A stretch of DNA of 64,000 bases from Danio rerio (Eukaryota; Chordata; Actinopteri; Cypriniformes; Danionidae), in contig NC_133186.1 in the NCBI RefSeq assembly GCF_049306965.1, positions 30,661,001 to 30,725,000 on the forward strand, in the 5' to 3' direction. The stretch's first letter is position 1. Every line of letters starts with the position of its first letter. The notes under the pieces are model-generated. The model was not told the origin of the DNA, made no database searches, and was given only the letters and a program-made list of their open reading frames with translations. The position numbers were made by a program, and so were the translations under genes. Below are positions 41,772 to 52,060 of the stretch, piece by piece.

Positions 41772-42240
41772 TTCACTCCGTCTCAGTGTCCGCTTATCTC
41801 AGTTCTCGCCTGGAACAATTGCCGAACTAATTGAATCCTTGCTCGGAGCGATCACCTTTACTCCTATTTAAATGAGTGAATAGGGCAATTCGCCTTATTT
41901 TGCAGAGCTGACTCACTCTTAATAGAGTGAAACGCGGTCCAAGGCAGTTCATGTGCGCCTCTGAGGAATATCTGTCATTTTGCGCACCTTTATTCCGACA
42001 TAAACTCTTTATCCACGGAGCTCTTGCTGCGACAAGTGTGCGCTGCTGTTTTGCACCGGAGACTGAGTCCTGTCGCTACTGACAGCGGCCAGAGTCCAAC
42101 TATGACGATACCTCGGGTCTGATAGGGGTTTTAAAGAGACTATTTATCTTGATTGACAGCTGGAGGACTGACAGAAGTATTGCTTTATCAACGGTTGGCG
42201 TGAGGGTTTCTTTATGACGGCTGAGTCTCCTCCCCCAGAA
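41772..42240 (-). promoter_or_regulatory. dhrs3: dhrs3 5' UTR and promoter region
   Basis: CpG dinucleotides are clearly more frequent from about 41590 to 42240 than in the flanks, as for a promoter CpG island. On the minus strand a TATA-like TTTAAATAGG lies at 41872-41863, about 95 bp upstream of the ATG. An AP-1-like TGACTCA is at 41909-41915 and a Pbx-Meis decamer at 42150-42159. The transcription start is not directly visible. Confidence 0.5.
42150..42159 (+). promoter_or_regulatory. Pbx-Meis (TALE) decamer TGATTGACAG
   Basis: Exact match to the consensus composite site for Pbx with Meis/Prep, about 380 bp upstream of the dhrs3 ATG. It overlaps an E-box CAGCTG at 42157-42162. Function is inferred. 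Confidence 0.45.
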
Positions 42241-45037
42241 GTGGTGCCACAGGCAATTTCGCTGCCTTTCAACCTGTGCTTATCGTATCTAGTGCTGGCT
42301 GGGTTATTTTGATTCATTCCAGTGATTCGAATCTTTTGAATCAGTTCGCTATGATTTGTTCACATTACTGCAAAGTTGTAATGAGTCCTTGAATCATTGA
42401 TGAGTCGACTCAAATGTCTACAAAACAAAATTATAAATGACTTTTAACTATTTTAAATGTTGTTTCATTAAATAACAATAAATAACAGACGTTTTACAAC
42501 ACAAATAAAGGCCATTTTGTTCCTCTATTTCCAAGTTATTTATTGTATATGGCCAGACATTTAGATGCATTATTCTTTAACTGCCTTTCTTTTTTTTTGT
42601 GAATTGGATTAACTTGATTTTAGTATGCTAAACTAAAAGATCATGCTTAAGATTAATTAATAAACAAAAGTCGAGTGTTTAATCAGTCCATCCAGCCTTC
42701 TTGAATGACATTTTGTATTGGACTGACATTTTTTTTTGCTATTTCTGCTGAGAATTTTGTAAAAAATCTGCAGATTTATGTGGAATAATTTTAGGAATAT
42801 CATAAAAACTATATATATGAAATAAAAAAATATGCTTTACAATGCAAATTTAATTAGATCCACTTATTTGGTAAACAAAGCTAGTGTCCTATATAATTTA
42901 ACTACTAAAATACAAAAAAATGTTATTGTACAAACTGTTTTGTAAATAAATCATATGGACATTTTAATATTACTGTTATTATATCACAATAATATTAGTG
43001 AAATTAATTTAAAAACTGAACAAATACAAATTTACACACATTTACAAAAATTTACAAAAGTAAATACTAAACGATGGGCTAAAAATCTGTGGAAATTTAC
43101 AGATTTCTGTGTGTGCAGGTTCTGAGTGAGCCTAGCGTTAAGCTACCAAGTAACTTGTGTCAATATTCAATATAATCGTAGTCAATATTGTGTTGATATA
43201 TACTGAACTGTGGTTAACATACTAAAACTTTTTGGTAGTCTTTTTCCTAAACTTCCAAACTTTACAATATATGCTTAGCACAACAACTACACTTCTCACA
43301 GACCTCTCTTTTAAATTAATATTTTCTATAGGATGCTTTACAATAATATACTTATGCATATACATTAGCTTAGTCAGTACCAAAGCCAAAACTGGATTCA
43401 ATCTAACAAAAAACAAACACAAAACAATAATAAGATCAAAGTCTGAGTATGTTGGGGGAAAAACATTAAATAAAATGTTAATAAACTGCTTAAAAAATTA
43501 AATAAAATGTTAATAACTGCTTAAAATATTAAATAAAATGTTAATAAACAGAAAAATATCAAGAGAGAGAGAAAAAAACAATTTTGTTGATTTATTATTG
43601 TTATATTTTTGCAATAACTCATTTGAATTTGTATGTAAATTAATCATTCTATTCGTAAAGATTTTAGGTGACCAAACTCTCATTTTAATACAGTAGATAT
43701 GACTGTTTAATATAATCAGTCGTTTTGTACCAAAAACTATTGGCCAAATTGAATGAGAAATTGATATAAAAAAATGTGTACTCATTTATGCTAAGCACTG
43801 TAAGTGTGAGATCTGTGTAACTGAACAAATGTTCTGTATGTCCTAAATGTGGTTACTTTCCTTTTCCTGTTGCTCTTTTCAGTCCACAGAGCTCAGACTC
43901 GGGGTAGGGAAGTATTCCACCGCCAGAAGATGCAGACCTTTGTAAATGACTCTTAAACTCACAGTAAACCCAGGAGCCGCTGTGGAGATTCCAGACTGTG
44001 ATTTTTGGCCTGGCCTCTGCTTCTCCTGCTTAAAAGCTGAATGGAGGGCTGATCAGACTGGACTGGGTCGAAATGCAGCCTCACAAAGAATGCATTGTGC
44101 TATGCTGTGCCTCTTAGTAATGGCCCAGCAACTCTCAGAGAAGGCTTAATAGTTGTCTGGTGGACTAAAAAGCATGTTTCACTTCAATTTACCCATTTCT
44201 GGATATGGTGTTTAAACACAGACAATAAAAATAATTTTTTTGTATTACAGAATAACGTAGAGCCATTTTCCTCTGTTTTGTGTTCACTCGTGAGGCCTTT
44301 TCTGTTTTCTTGTAGATGTATAGAAGCATGATGATGCTAAACAAAATGATTTGTTTTTCTTTCAGTTAGAGTGTCACTGCCATCTACAGATCAACAGTGA
44401 AATTTCACAATAAAAAATAAATAAATAAAAATCAGATGTGTTTTCATTAATAGCCACTTTACAAACATTGACTGTCATGGAAGATAGATTTATCTTTAAT
44501 GTGAATTTGCATAGTCATTTTAATAGGATTAAGAGTAAATAAAACAAATTTTCGCCGAATGAATATGCAGCGTTTGTCTTCTCTAAAGCCATTCCACTAT
44601 CAATTATCTCAATGTAAACATTCATTTCACATGTGTTGTTGTTATTATTGTTAATTAGATTTTAATTAGCTGTCTTGTTAGCTAGAATACAGTAGCTTCT
44701 GAGGATAAGCCTTTTGTCAGGATTTCTTTCATTCATAGACTGATCAGGCCTCTTATTTCCTTGGATAGTAGGCTATAGATGAGAACAAGGCCCTTATGCT
44801 TTACTCTAAGCCTGTTACTCATTTCTGCTGACACTGATTCATAAACTCACTGTATTGTAATCCTTATCACCTCTAGCTTGCTATAGATAGTTCATAAAAG
44901 TCTGTGCTCCACCATATCCAGAATCAAATTAATAAACCAAACACAAGAATGGAAGGATATATTTAATAATTAGATGTTTTACTTTTGCTCATGTCTATTT
45001 TAATCCATAGAGGGTGGGATTTTTATATACTCCACCC
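42241..45037. other. Spacer between dhrs3 and aadacl4-like
   Basis: 42286-42430 has degenerate GATTCGAATCTTTTGAATCA repeats. 43500-43560 holds a tandem ATTAAATAAAATGTTAATAA unit. 43860-44150 is GC-richer and unique. No gene recognised. Confidence 0.35.
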
Positions 45038-45127
45038 TTCCACCAGGGGGTATTTAAAAGGTTTTGAATATCTTGTCATGATGTAACAACAACAGTCACA
45101 CATTGACCTTGCACCTGTATATAAAAG
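45038..45127 (+). promoter_or_regulatory. aadacl4: aadacl4-like core promoter: TATA box, NR half-site, CTCF-like site
   Basis: TATATAAAAG at 45118-45127 lies 58-67 bp before the chosen ATG. Just upstream, TGACCTTG at 45104-45111 is an extended AGGTCA half-site of the kind bound by NR5A2 or ERR factors, plausible for a liver or gut enzyme. CCACCAGGGGGTA at 45040-45052 resembles the CTCF core and sits between the dhrs3 and aadacl4 units. Roles are inferred. Confidence 0.5.
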
Positions 45128-45184
45128 GGTGGGAACATGTATTTTGAACTGTCTTTGTGGTCCGTGCAGCAAGCCGAAGCAGTC

Positions 45185-45349
45185 ATGAACACAGCAACTG
45201 CAATTCTCATCAGTGCATTTGCAGCACTTTTTGCTGCTTTTTGTTTACTGGTCTACTTTGAGCTGAGAAATGTAAATATTCCTCCTGGAGTTGACAGTCC
45301 TGCAAAACTTCGTGTAATCCATTGCACATATATGGGGATCACCTGTTTG
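45185..45349 (+). CDS. aadacl4: aadacl4-like exon 1 (signal anchor)
   Basis: 55 codons from MNTATAILISAF to MGITCL, ending in phase 0 at a GTGAGT donor. Holds the membrane anchor and the conserved block DSPAKLRVIHC. Confidence 0.9.
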
Positions 45350-47100
45350 GTGAGTGTTTATGCTGTTTGTTTATTATAATTTTTTCCCTTTCTCTGGCAA
45401 ATTTAATCCTTTTGTCCAATTTCTAGTTAAATTCTCATCTCCACAGCAGTCTAAAGATACTAAAGCTTGTGTTTAATTTTCCCAAATGTTCTCCACATTG
45501 CAAGATGATAATGTCTCCTGAAATTTGTAGTTGTAAATGAAATTATTCTCTGTGATTTAGAAAGCTTAAGACAACAGCACTCAAAAGAGTTATTTAATAA
45601 CCCTTCAGTGAGGTGCAATTTATTAAAACTGGGAATACACCAGACATAGAGCAAGTGTTTTTCAACCACAAGATTCATATTCTCTCAAGGGCAAGATAAA
45701 GAGATTTGAGCTTTTCTGCTTATCTCAGAATATGACTGCAGAATTCAAATGCCCAAGAAACTGCTTTACCCACTAAATGGCACATTTAATCACAACGTAA
45801 GTTTTATGAATCGGCCAATCATTGTCAATGAGTCTCTTTTGTATTCAAATCATCTTTAGGGCTATATTCTGGAGCGACTGGGCCTGTGCCATCAGTATAA
45901 TTTTGTGGGATGGTGCAGATGTCATATAATGACCTGCAAAAGGTCAATACCCCACGGGCTCCGTATTAAGGACTTGACCTTCAGTACAGTTCCAGTGAGG
46001 GTGTATGAGCCTACAGCTGCCTCGGGAGAGAAAAAAAGAGGACTGGTTTACTTTCATGGTGGCGGATGGATGTTTGGCTGCATTGGTAATAAGCGCTCAT
46101 TTAAACATATTGAACCACTTTTCCATTGATATTTAACACGTCTTTGTCTCTTCCTCCGCAGATGATTACGATGAAGTGTGTCAGCATATATCACTGAAGA
46201 GTGATACGACAGTTGTGTCTGTTGGGTTAGCTGACTTTTGACATCCTCCCTTTTGCTGTTCAGTTCTGGCCTGTTTAGATTTATGATTTATTCCATCTCT
46301 GTTTCCCATTGTTTAGTTACCGCCTGGCCCCCGAGCACAGGTATCCCGCCCACTTGGATGACTGTGAGGTCGCGACTCGCCACTTCCTTTCAATAGCAGC
46401 GACTGATTTCGGAGTAGACCCATGCAGGGTGGCAGTTGGTGGCGACAGCGCAGGGGCGAACCTGGCAGCCGCTCTCTGCCAGAGGCTGTCGAAGACACAG
46501 GACGGTCATCTGCCATCTCCCTGTGCCCAGGTTCTCATCTACCCGGCCCTGCAGATGGCAGATTTCCACCTGCCCTCATACCAGCAGAACCACTCTGTGC
46601 CCATATTGTTCAGAGGCCGAACGGTGTTTTATTTCCTGCAGTACCTCAACGGGAATACGTCCGTGAGCCAGCAGATTCTGGAAGGCAGGCATGTTCCTGC
46701 CGAGTTAAAACTTCGCTATAAGAAATGGCTGGATCCGAACAGTCTTCCACCTCAGTTCATAAAACAAGCAAGATGTCAGCAGGATCTTTCAAGCCATGAT
46801 GCTGATGTATATCACATCGTCAAACAAGGCCTAGATCCAGAGATCTCCCCGTTACTAGCTGAGGACGATGTTCTTCGTCTTGTGCCTCCCGCTTTTGTTT
46901 TGACCTGTGAGTTTGATGTGCTGAGAGATGATGGCTTTCTGTACCAGAAGCGACTGAGGGATTTAGGAGTGGACGTCACATGGGAGCACCTACCTGAGGG
47001 CTTTCATGGGGTCATCAGCTTCTTCAACCAGAGCTGGTTGACATTTCAGTCATCCCAAAGGGGGTTGGACAGCATTGTAAGATATGTAAAGTCTCTATGA
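45185..47100 (+). CDS. aadacl4: Arylacetamide deacetylase-like 4-type hydrolase, 4 exons
   Basis: Join of 45185-45349, 45860-46085, 46162-46225 and 46317-47100, giving 412 aa. Seen: a hydrophobic N-terminal segment (about aa 5-25) typical of a signal anchor; the oxyanion-hole motif HGGGW (121-125); GDSAG with nucleophile Ser196; Asp352 in EFDVLRDDG; and His382 in EGFHG. This complete triad is what the hormone-sensitive-lipase/AADAC family uses to cleave ester or amide bonds in the ER lumen. Similarity to human AADACL4 extends over the whole length (DSPAKLRVIHC, ILERLG, FSTVPVRVYEP, SLPPQF). Introns 2 and 3 are only 76 and 91 bp. The substrate is unknown. The start at 45185 is preferred over an in-frame ATG at 45137 because a TATA box at 45118 would place the transcript start after the latter. 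It could equally be labelled AADACL3/4-like. Confidence 0.93.
45860..46085 (+). CDS. aadacl4: aadacl4-like exon 2 (oxyanion hole)
   Basis: Acceptor ATCTTTAG, donor GTAATA, leaving in phase 1. Encodes GYILERLGLC to YFHGGGWMFGCI, including the HGGGW motif. Confidence 0.92.
46162..46225 (+). CDS. aadacl4: aadacl4-like exon 3 (64 bp)
   Basis: A microexon-like 64-bp exon encoding DDYDEVCQHISLKSDTTVVS. Acceptor CTCCGCAG, donor GTTAGC; enters in phase 1 and leaves in phase 2. It corresponds to the family segment between HGGG and the YRLAPE block. Confidence 0.9.
46317..47100 (+). CDS. aadacl4: aadacl4-like exon 4 (catalytic domain and stop)
   Basis: Starts with YRLAPEHRYP after the acceptor TTGTTTAG and runs open to a TGA. 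Contains all three catalytic triad residues. This is the longest open frame in the window. Confidence 0.95.
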
Positions 47101-47410
47101 TTGAGAAGGCAAAATATTAGGAATGGTAAGAAGTTTCTAAATACAGAAGTCTGCCTGCAAAAGTTAGATTTTTAATGATAATGTTACATTTTTAGAGAAA
47201 ATATACTGCATATGATTCTGTGAAGAAATATTAACCAATCAGAAAATGCGGTATATGCACAGACTTTTAATTTGAATTGTCATCCCATACAAAATTGCCA
47301 CGTTTAAGATCTGACTTCTTTAAAAAACAGTGATCCTCACTGCCTGGCTGAGATACGATATAAAGTGGCTATCACTGCATTAAATAAAATTTTTTCCCCG
47401 CCATGTCTTG
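47101..47410 (+). other. aadacl4: Probable aadacl4-like 3' UTR
   Basis: No coding signal follows the stop. A canonical AATAAA at 47383-47388 is the first clear polyadenylation signal, giving a UTR of about 300 nt. Confidence 0.45.
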
Positions 47411-48487
47411 AAAATATGGAAATTAATTTAACCCCAGTATTTTCAATGAAATTTCTGCGCTAGCCTGCTGCTAATAACGGCGCCTGCATTTAAATGATCT
47501 TTCGTCTCTTTTAACGATTGAACAACCAAAATGGATGCTTAAGTCTATTTAACTGATGCTGTGAAAGGAACCATATAAAATTTAAAATAGTCACATAAAG
47601 CTTTTACTTTTTACTTGATTTCTGAAAAGTTTTTGTATTAATTAATATTTCACTATGGACATGTTGGCAACATTCATTTTCACATGCATGGGTAATATTA
47701 TGAAGCATATGTGTAGATTCTTATTGTGTGCAAAGCAGATGCTTATTGACCTCCTCTGAAGAAAAATAGCAGTGGAAATGCCACTGTGTACATTAGAGGG
47801 TTTCTTAAAAAAAATTATCACATTATGACAGGGTGGACAGCAGTTTCAAGAACACATGCAAACTGCTTAAAGAGCCCCTATTATGCATAAAAAGGTCATA
47901 TTTTTGGTTTTGGGGGTATCCAACAACAGGCTGATATGCATTCCAAATCAAAAGCACTTTCATTGTCTTATAATATGCATTTATTTTTACCTAATTATCC
48001 CAACGACTGCCATATGATTTGTTCAGCGATTCATTTGTTCCCAAACTCCTCTTTAGCGCGATGCTAATCTGCACTGATTGGTCCAATGACCCAGTCTGTT
48101 GTGATTTGTCGCGTTCAGCGTGAGACAGAGAAATGCTCACCACGGCTTATCAACAATTTTGAAATAGTCAGAGTGTGTGTGTGAGCCCAATGCAGGTTAA
48201 CACCAGCATATTGTTCAATTCTCTACCATAAGTAAAAACAGTGACACGCATTCAGTATTAATCCACACAGTGGTAAAGCTGAACTATTTTAAAAAACTTG
48301 ACCGCTGCACATGTGTAGGAACAGCTGACGGGTGGACATAGAAACAACAAACGGCAGAAGATCACGAGATCACAAATGCATATAAATTAGTATACAAATT
48401 GGCATGTGTCACTTTTTTTTCAACATGGCTTTAGATATGATATGAGAATATAAATATTTAACTCGATATAGAACAAGTGGTTACAAG

Positions 48488-49419
48488 CAGGGCTTTACAT
48501 TAACACCCACCAAATAAGGGTAGATTTCAGCTCTGGCGGGTTAGACAGACACCTCCACAAGCCACTTTGGCTGGTTGGAAATCATTTTTAAATTGTAGTT
48601 TTCTTAAAAGCAGGGATCAGCAATAGGCATGGCTCAATATTAGGCACAATAAGCGCACCCACAGTCCTGCTGCTTTCAAGAGCTCAAGATTTTTACAAAA
48701 TACACATATTCTTTTGTAAGCAGCAGCGGTCACTGCTTTCATTTTAAATATTCGTAGAAGAGATTATTAACAGGCCTAACATTAACCGTGAGCACGGTAT
48801 GTTTCACCTGCTTTCTTTTGCTTACAGTTATTTTTGTTAATATGGTTTAATTATCATTTTTTACAATATCATTGCTTTAATGGGAGATTACACCCCATGT
48901 ATGTGTAGTTAACTGGTGATCTGGGACTTTTAGCCAGGACAGATTACTTTGCATATTTTAGATTTTAGATACAATAATTCTTTTTTAAATGTAATGTTTT
49001 TTTAAAGAAAAGTTGAAGTAAAAAGTGCATCTATGAAGCTATATTTTCCTTGTTTTCACACATTTAAAAAATCATGGCTAAGAAAAACTCATTTGGTTTG
49101 GTCAGAGATAAATTAGGTAAATCCTAAAATTTGAGCCCTGAAAAGTCATGAAATAAAAACTGATTGCATTGTGACACAACCCATTTGCTCATGCACACTG
49201 AGCAAGCTAATACACAATACACACAAGGACTTAAATGAATGAGAAGGCATGTGAACTCAATATCTAAATCAAGTAATTTAGCATGTCAAAGTCAAATTTA
49301 AGCAAAATATATTTTCCCAACTAGAAAAGTGTGGCTAGTGAAAAAGGCGAGTGGCTGGTAATGTTGGAAATCTACTAGCCACAGTGGCTGGTGATCAAAA
49401 AAGTTAATTTCTAGCCCTG
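48488..49419. mobile_element. hAT-like element with perfect 8-bp duplication
   Basis: CAGGGCTTTACATTAACACC at the left and TTAATTTCTAGCCCTG at the right; identical flanks GTTACAAG at 48480-48487 and 49420-49427. The two ends share the motif CAGTGGCTGG / CCACTTTGGCTGG. No transposase frame. Confidence 0.8.
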
Positions 49420-50060
49420 GTTACAAGTAACAAAACATAATTTGCTAGCTAAAGAAAACAAGGAGGCAACCATTTTAATCGGACTTACTTACGCTTGTGA
49501 AATGGAGAAAGGAACTGATTCATGAACAGTGTACTGTAAAATTCCTGTCAAGCTCTGACAAAATTCCAAATAGTCTTTTCTGACATTTCTTTTAAGAAAC
49601 GGCCAATGAATCACTTGTTGAAGCAAGTAGATTGTTGAAGCCCTCGTCAGAAAACTGATGGGAACACAGCACAAGGCTGGGGCTATCACTGACTCTTCAC
49701 AGCCTCATCTTTGGGAAGGGAAAATAACACTAACTTTCCCTCACACTTCAGAGCACAGCGTCAAAATCCCTTTAAGGGAAGTCATTTCACTCAGCGGCCA
49801 CTCATTTCACTCTCGGGCAGTATGCTCGGGCATTCTGTTTGAATGGGGAAATATCAAATTCCCCAAAACTACTTGCCAAGCTTACAATTGAATTTCATAT
49901 TAGGAATAACCAATGAAATTGAACAGCAACTGTCTATTTAGTTTCAATTTTAAATGTTCAAATCACAAAAAATCTGCAGAAACTCACATCTGGTCCAAGC
50001 TCCTCCCCCAGAGCATCATTAGTCTATAGCGATCAGTGACTGGCTCCTGTACTAGGCAGG

Positions 50061-50093
<33 letters not shown>

Positions 50094-50470
50094 ATGAAGC
50101 AATTGATGATTGGCTCCTGTACTAGTAGGTGGGGCTTTATTCACCATATTGACAGTTACACTTTTCCCCATTCAAAGACACGAGTGACATGTCTTGTGCA
50201 TTCTATAGTCTATGACAGCATCAACGTGACTTGATTCAACCTGGATCTGCTACAGTGTTAGTTTTCCTTTTTTTTCTACCGTGCTTGTGGGCGTAGCTGG
50301 GGGTTTAAATTTTCCAGAGTCTGCAAGCGCAACAAATGGGCAGGGCTTGAGTTCCATAAGACTTGTTACTGCAGCGATTCATTTAAACCACTCTGAGTTG
50401 ACTCTTTTATAGATGAATCAATAGTTTTAAACATGGTGCATTTTCAGATTTAAGCCTTAGCTGGATATTC

Positions 50471-50720
50471 AGCCTGATCTCATGAGGAAACGTAAGAATT
50501 TTTATGTTTTGTCAGTTTAGTGGCTAATTCGTAAAAATTCGTACGAGTTCAGTCATACGAAAATTTAGGATTTTAAACAGGAAGCTTGGCACCCCACCCC
50601 TAACCCCAACCGTCATTGGGTGATGAGCAAATCATACTAAATAGTACGAATTAGATCATACAAATTCAAACGAATCAGCACTAAATCAAAAAGTTACGAA
50701 TTGCTGTGAGATTGCGTTGG
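50471..50720. mobile_element. Palindromic element (CCTGATCTCATGAG / CTGTGAGATTGCG)
   Basis: Subterminal CGTACGAGTTCAGTCATACG and AGTACGAATTAGATCATACA are mirrored. About 250 bp, with CACCCCTAACCCCAACC in the middle. Confidence 0.45.
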
Positions 50721-50949
50721 CATATTTCACTCCACAAGCTTTGTTACACACTGCATGGAAGGTCATTTTCAGAAACCCATAACAGTGGCTCTTTAATATC
50801 ATTATGAAAACAACACATATGTTACCAAAATTACTTATATCATGAAATACCTTGTTAAGGACAATACAAATATTAAAAATTATTTTAATTTGTTCAATTT
50901 ATCTACTTTTTACAATCACTAAAATCAGCAAAGCAGTAAGGGAAATGTC

Positions 50950-51813
<864 letters not shown>

Positions 51814-51827
51814 GTGTCCATGGCAAC
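51814..51827 (+). promoter_or_regulatory. cfap107: RFX X-box upstream of cfap107
   Basis: GTGTCCATGGCAAC matches 12 of 14 positions of the palindromic X-box GTTGCCATGGCAAC, with a perfect right half-site. It lies 123 bp before the ATG, the usual position in ciliary genes controlled by RFX factors. Confidence 0.6.
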
Positions 51828-51949
51828 AGAACTCTAGAATGTCTCCTGCTTTGACGGCTATAGAGAGCCGGTGATCTATATCATAAGTGAGTATCTGATC
51901 CTGCTGGAGGTCTGCAGACTGTGAGGAGTTTGAACTATAACGATACAGC

Positions 51950-52060
51950 ATGTATAAAATGCAAAACCCTTATGACAAGTGGAGCCAGCCTGGTTGGAAA
52001 ATAGAGCAGAAGTATGGCAACAAAGTGCTCATTGGTAATTGGGTGGAGGAGAAATTACAA
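51950..52060 (+). CDS. cfap107: cfap107 exon 1 (aa 1-37)
   Basis: Begins MYKMQNPYDKW and ends NWVEEKLQ at donor GTAGGT, phase 0. The ATG context is GCAATGT-like and not strong, but the family block starts immediately after it. Confidence 0.88.

Larger units (their letters stand above)
47867..50796. mobile_element. Possible composite DNA element bounded by TTAAAGAGCC ends
   Basis: Left TTAAAGAGCCCCTATTATGC and right AACAGTGGCTCTTTAA are inverse to each other and enclose a hAT-like insertion (48488-49419), a T-run (50062-50090) and a palindromic element (50471-50720). Whether both ends belong to one element is inference. Confidence 0.4.

Noticed and set aside
43500-43560. Tandem ATTAAATAAAATGTTAATAA units considered as a CRISPR-like or satellite array
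   Set aside because: Only two to three imperfect AT-rich copies without spacers; simple local duplication.
45137-45184. Alternative upstream in-frame start for aadacl4
   Set aside because: Only about 10 bp after the TATA box, so before the expected transcript start; also adds residues ahead of the signal anchor.
46313-46721. Overlapping frames within aadacl4 exon 4
   Set aside because: Shadow frames of a well-supported coding exon.
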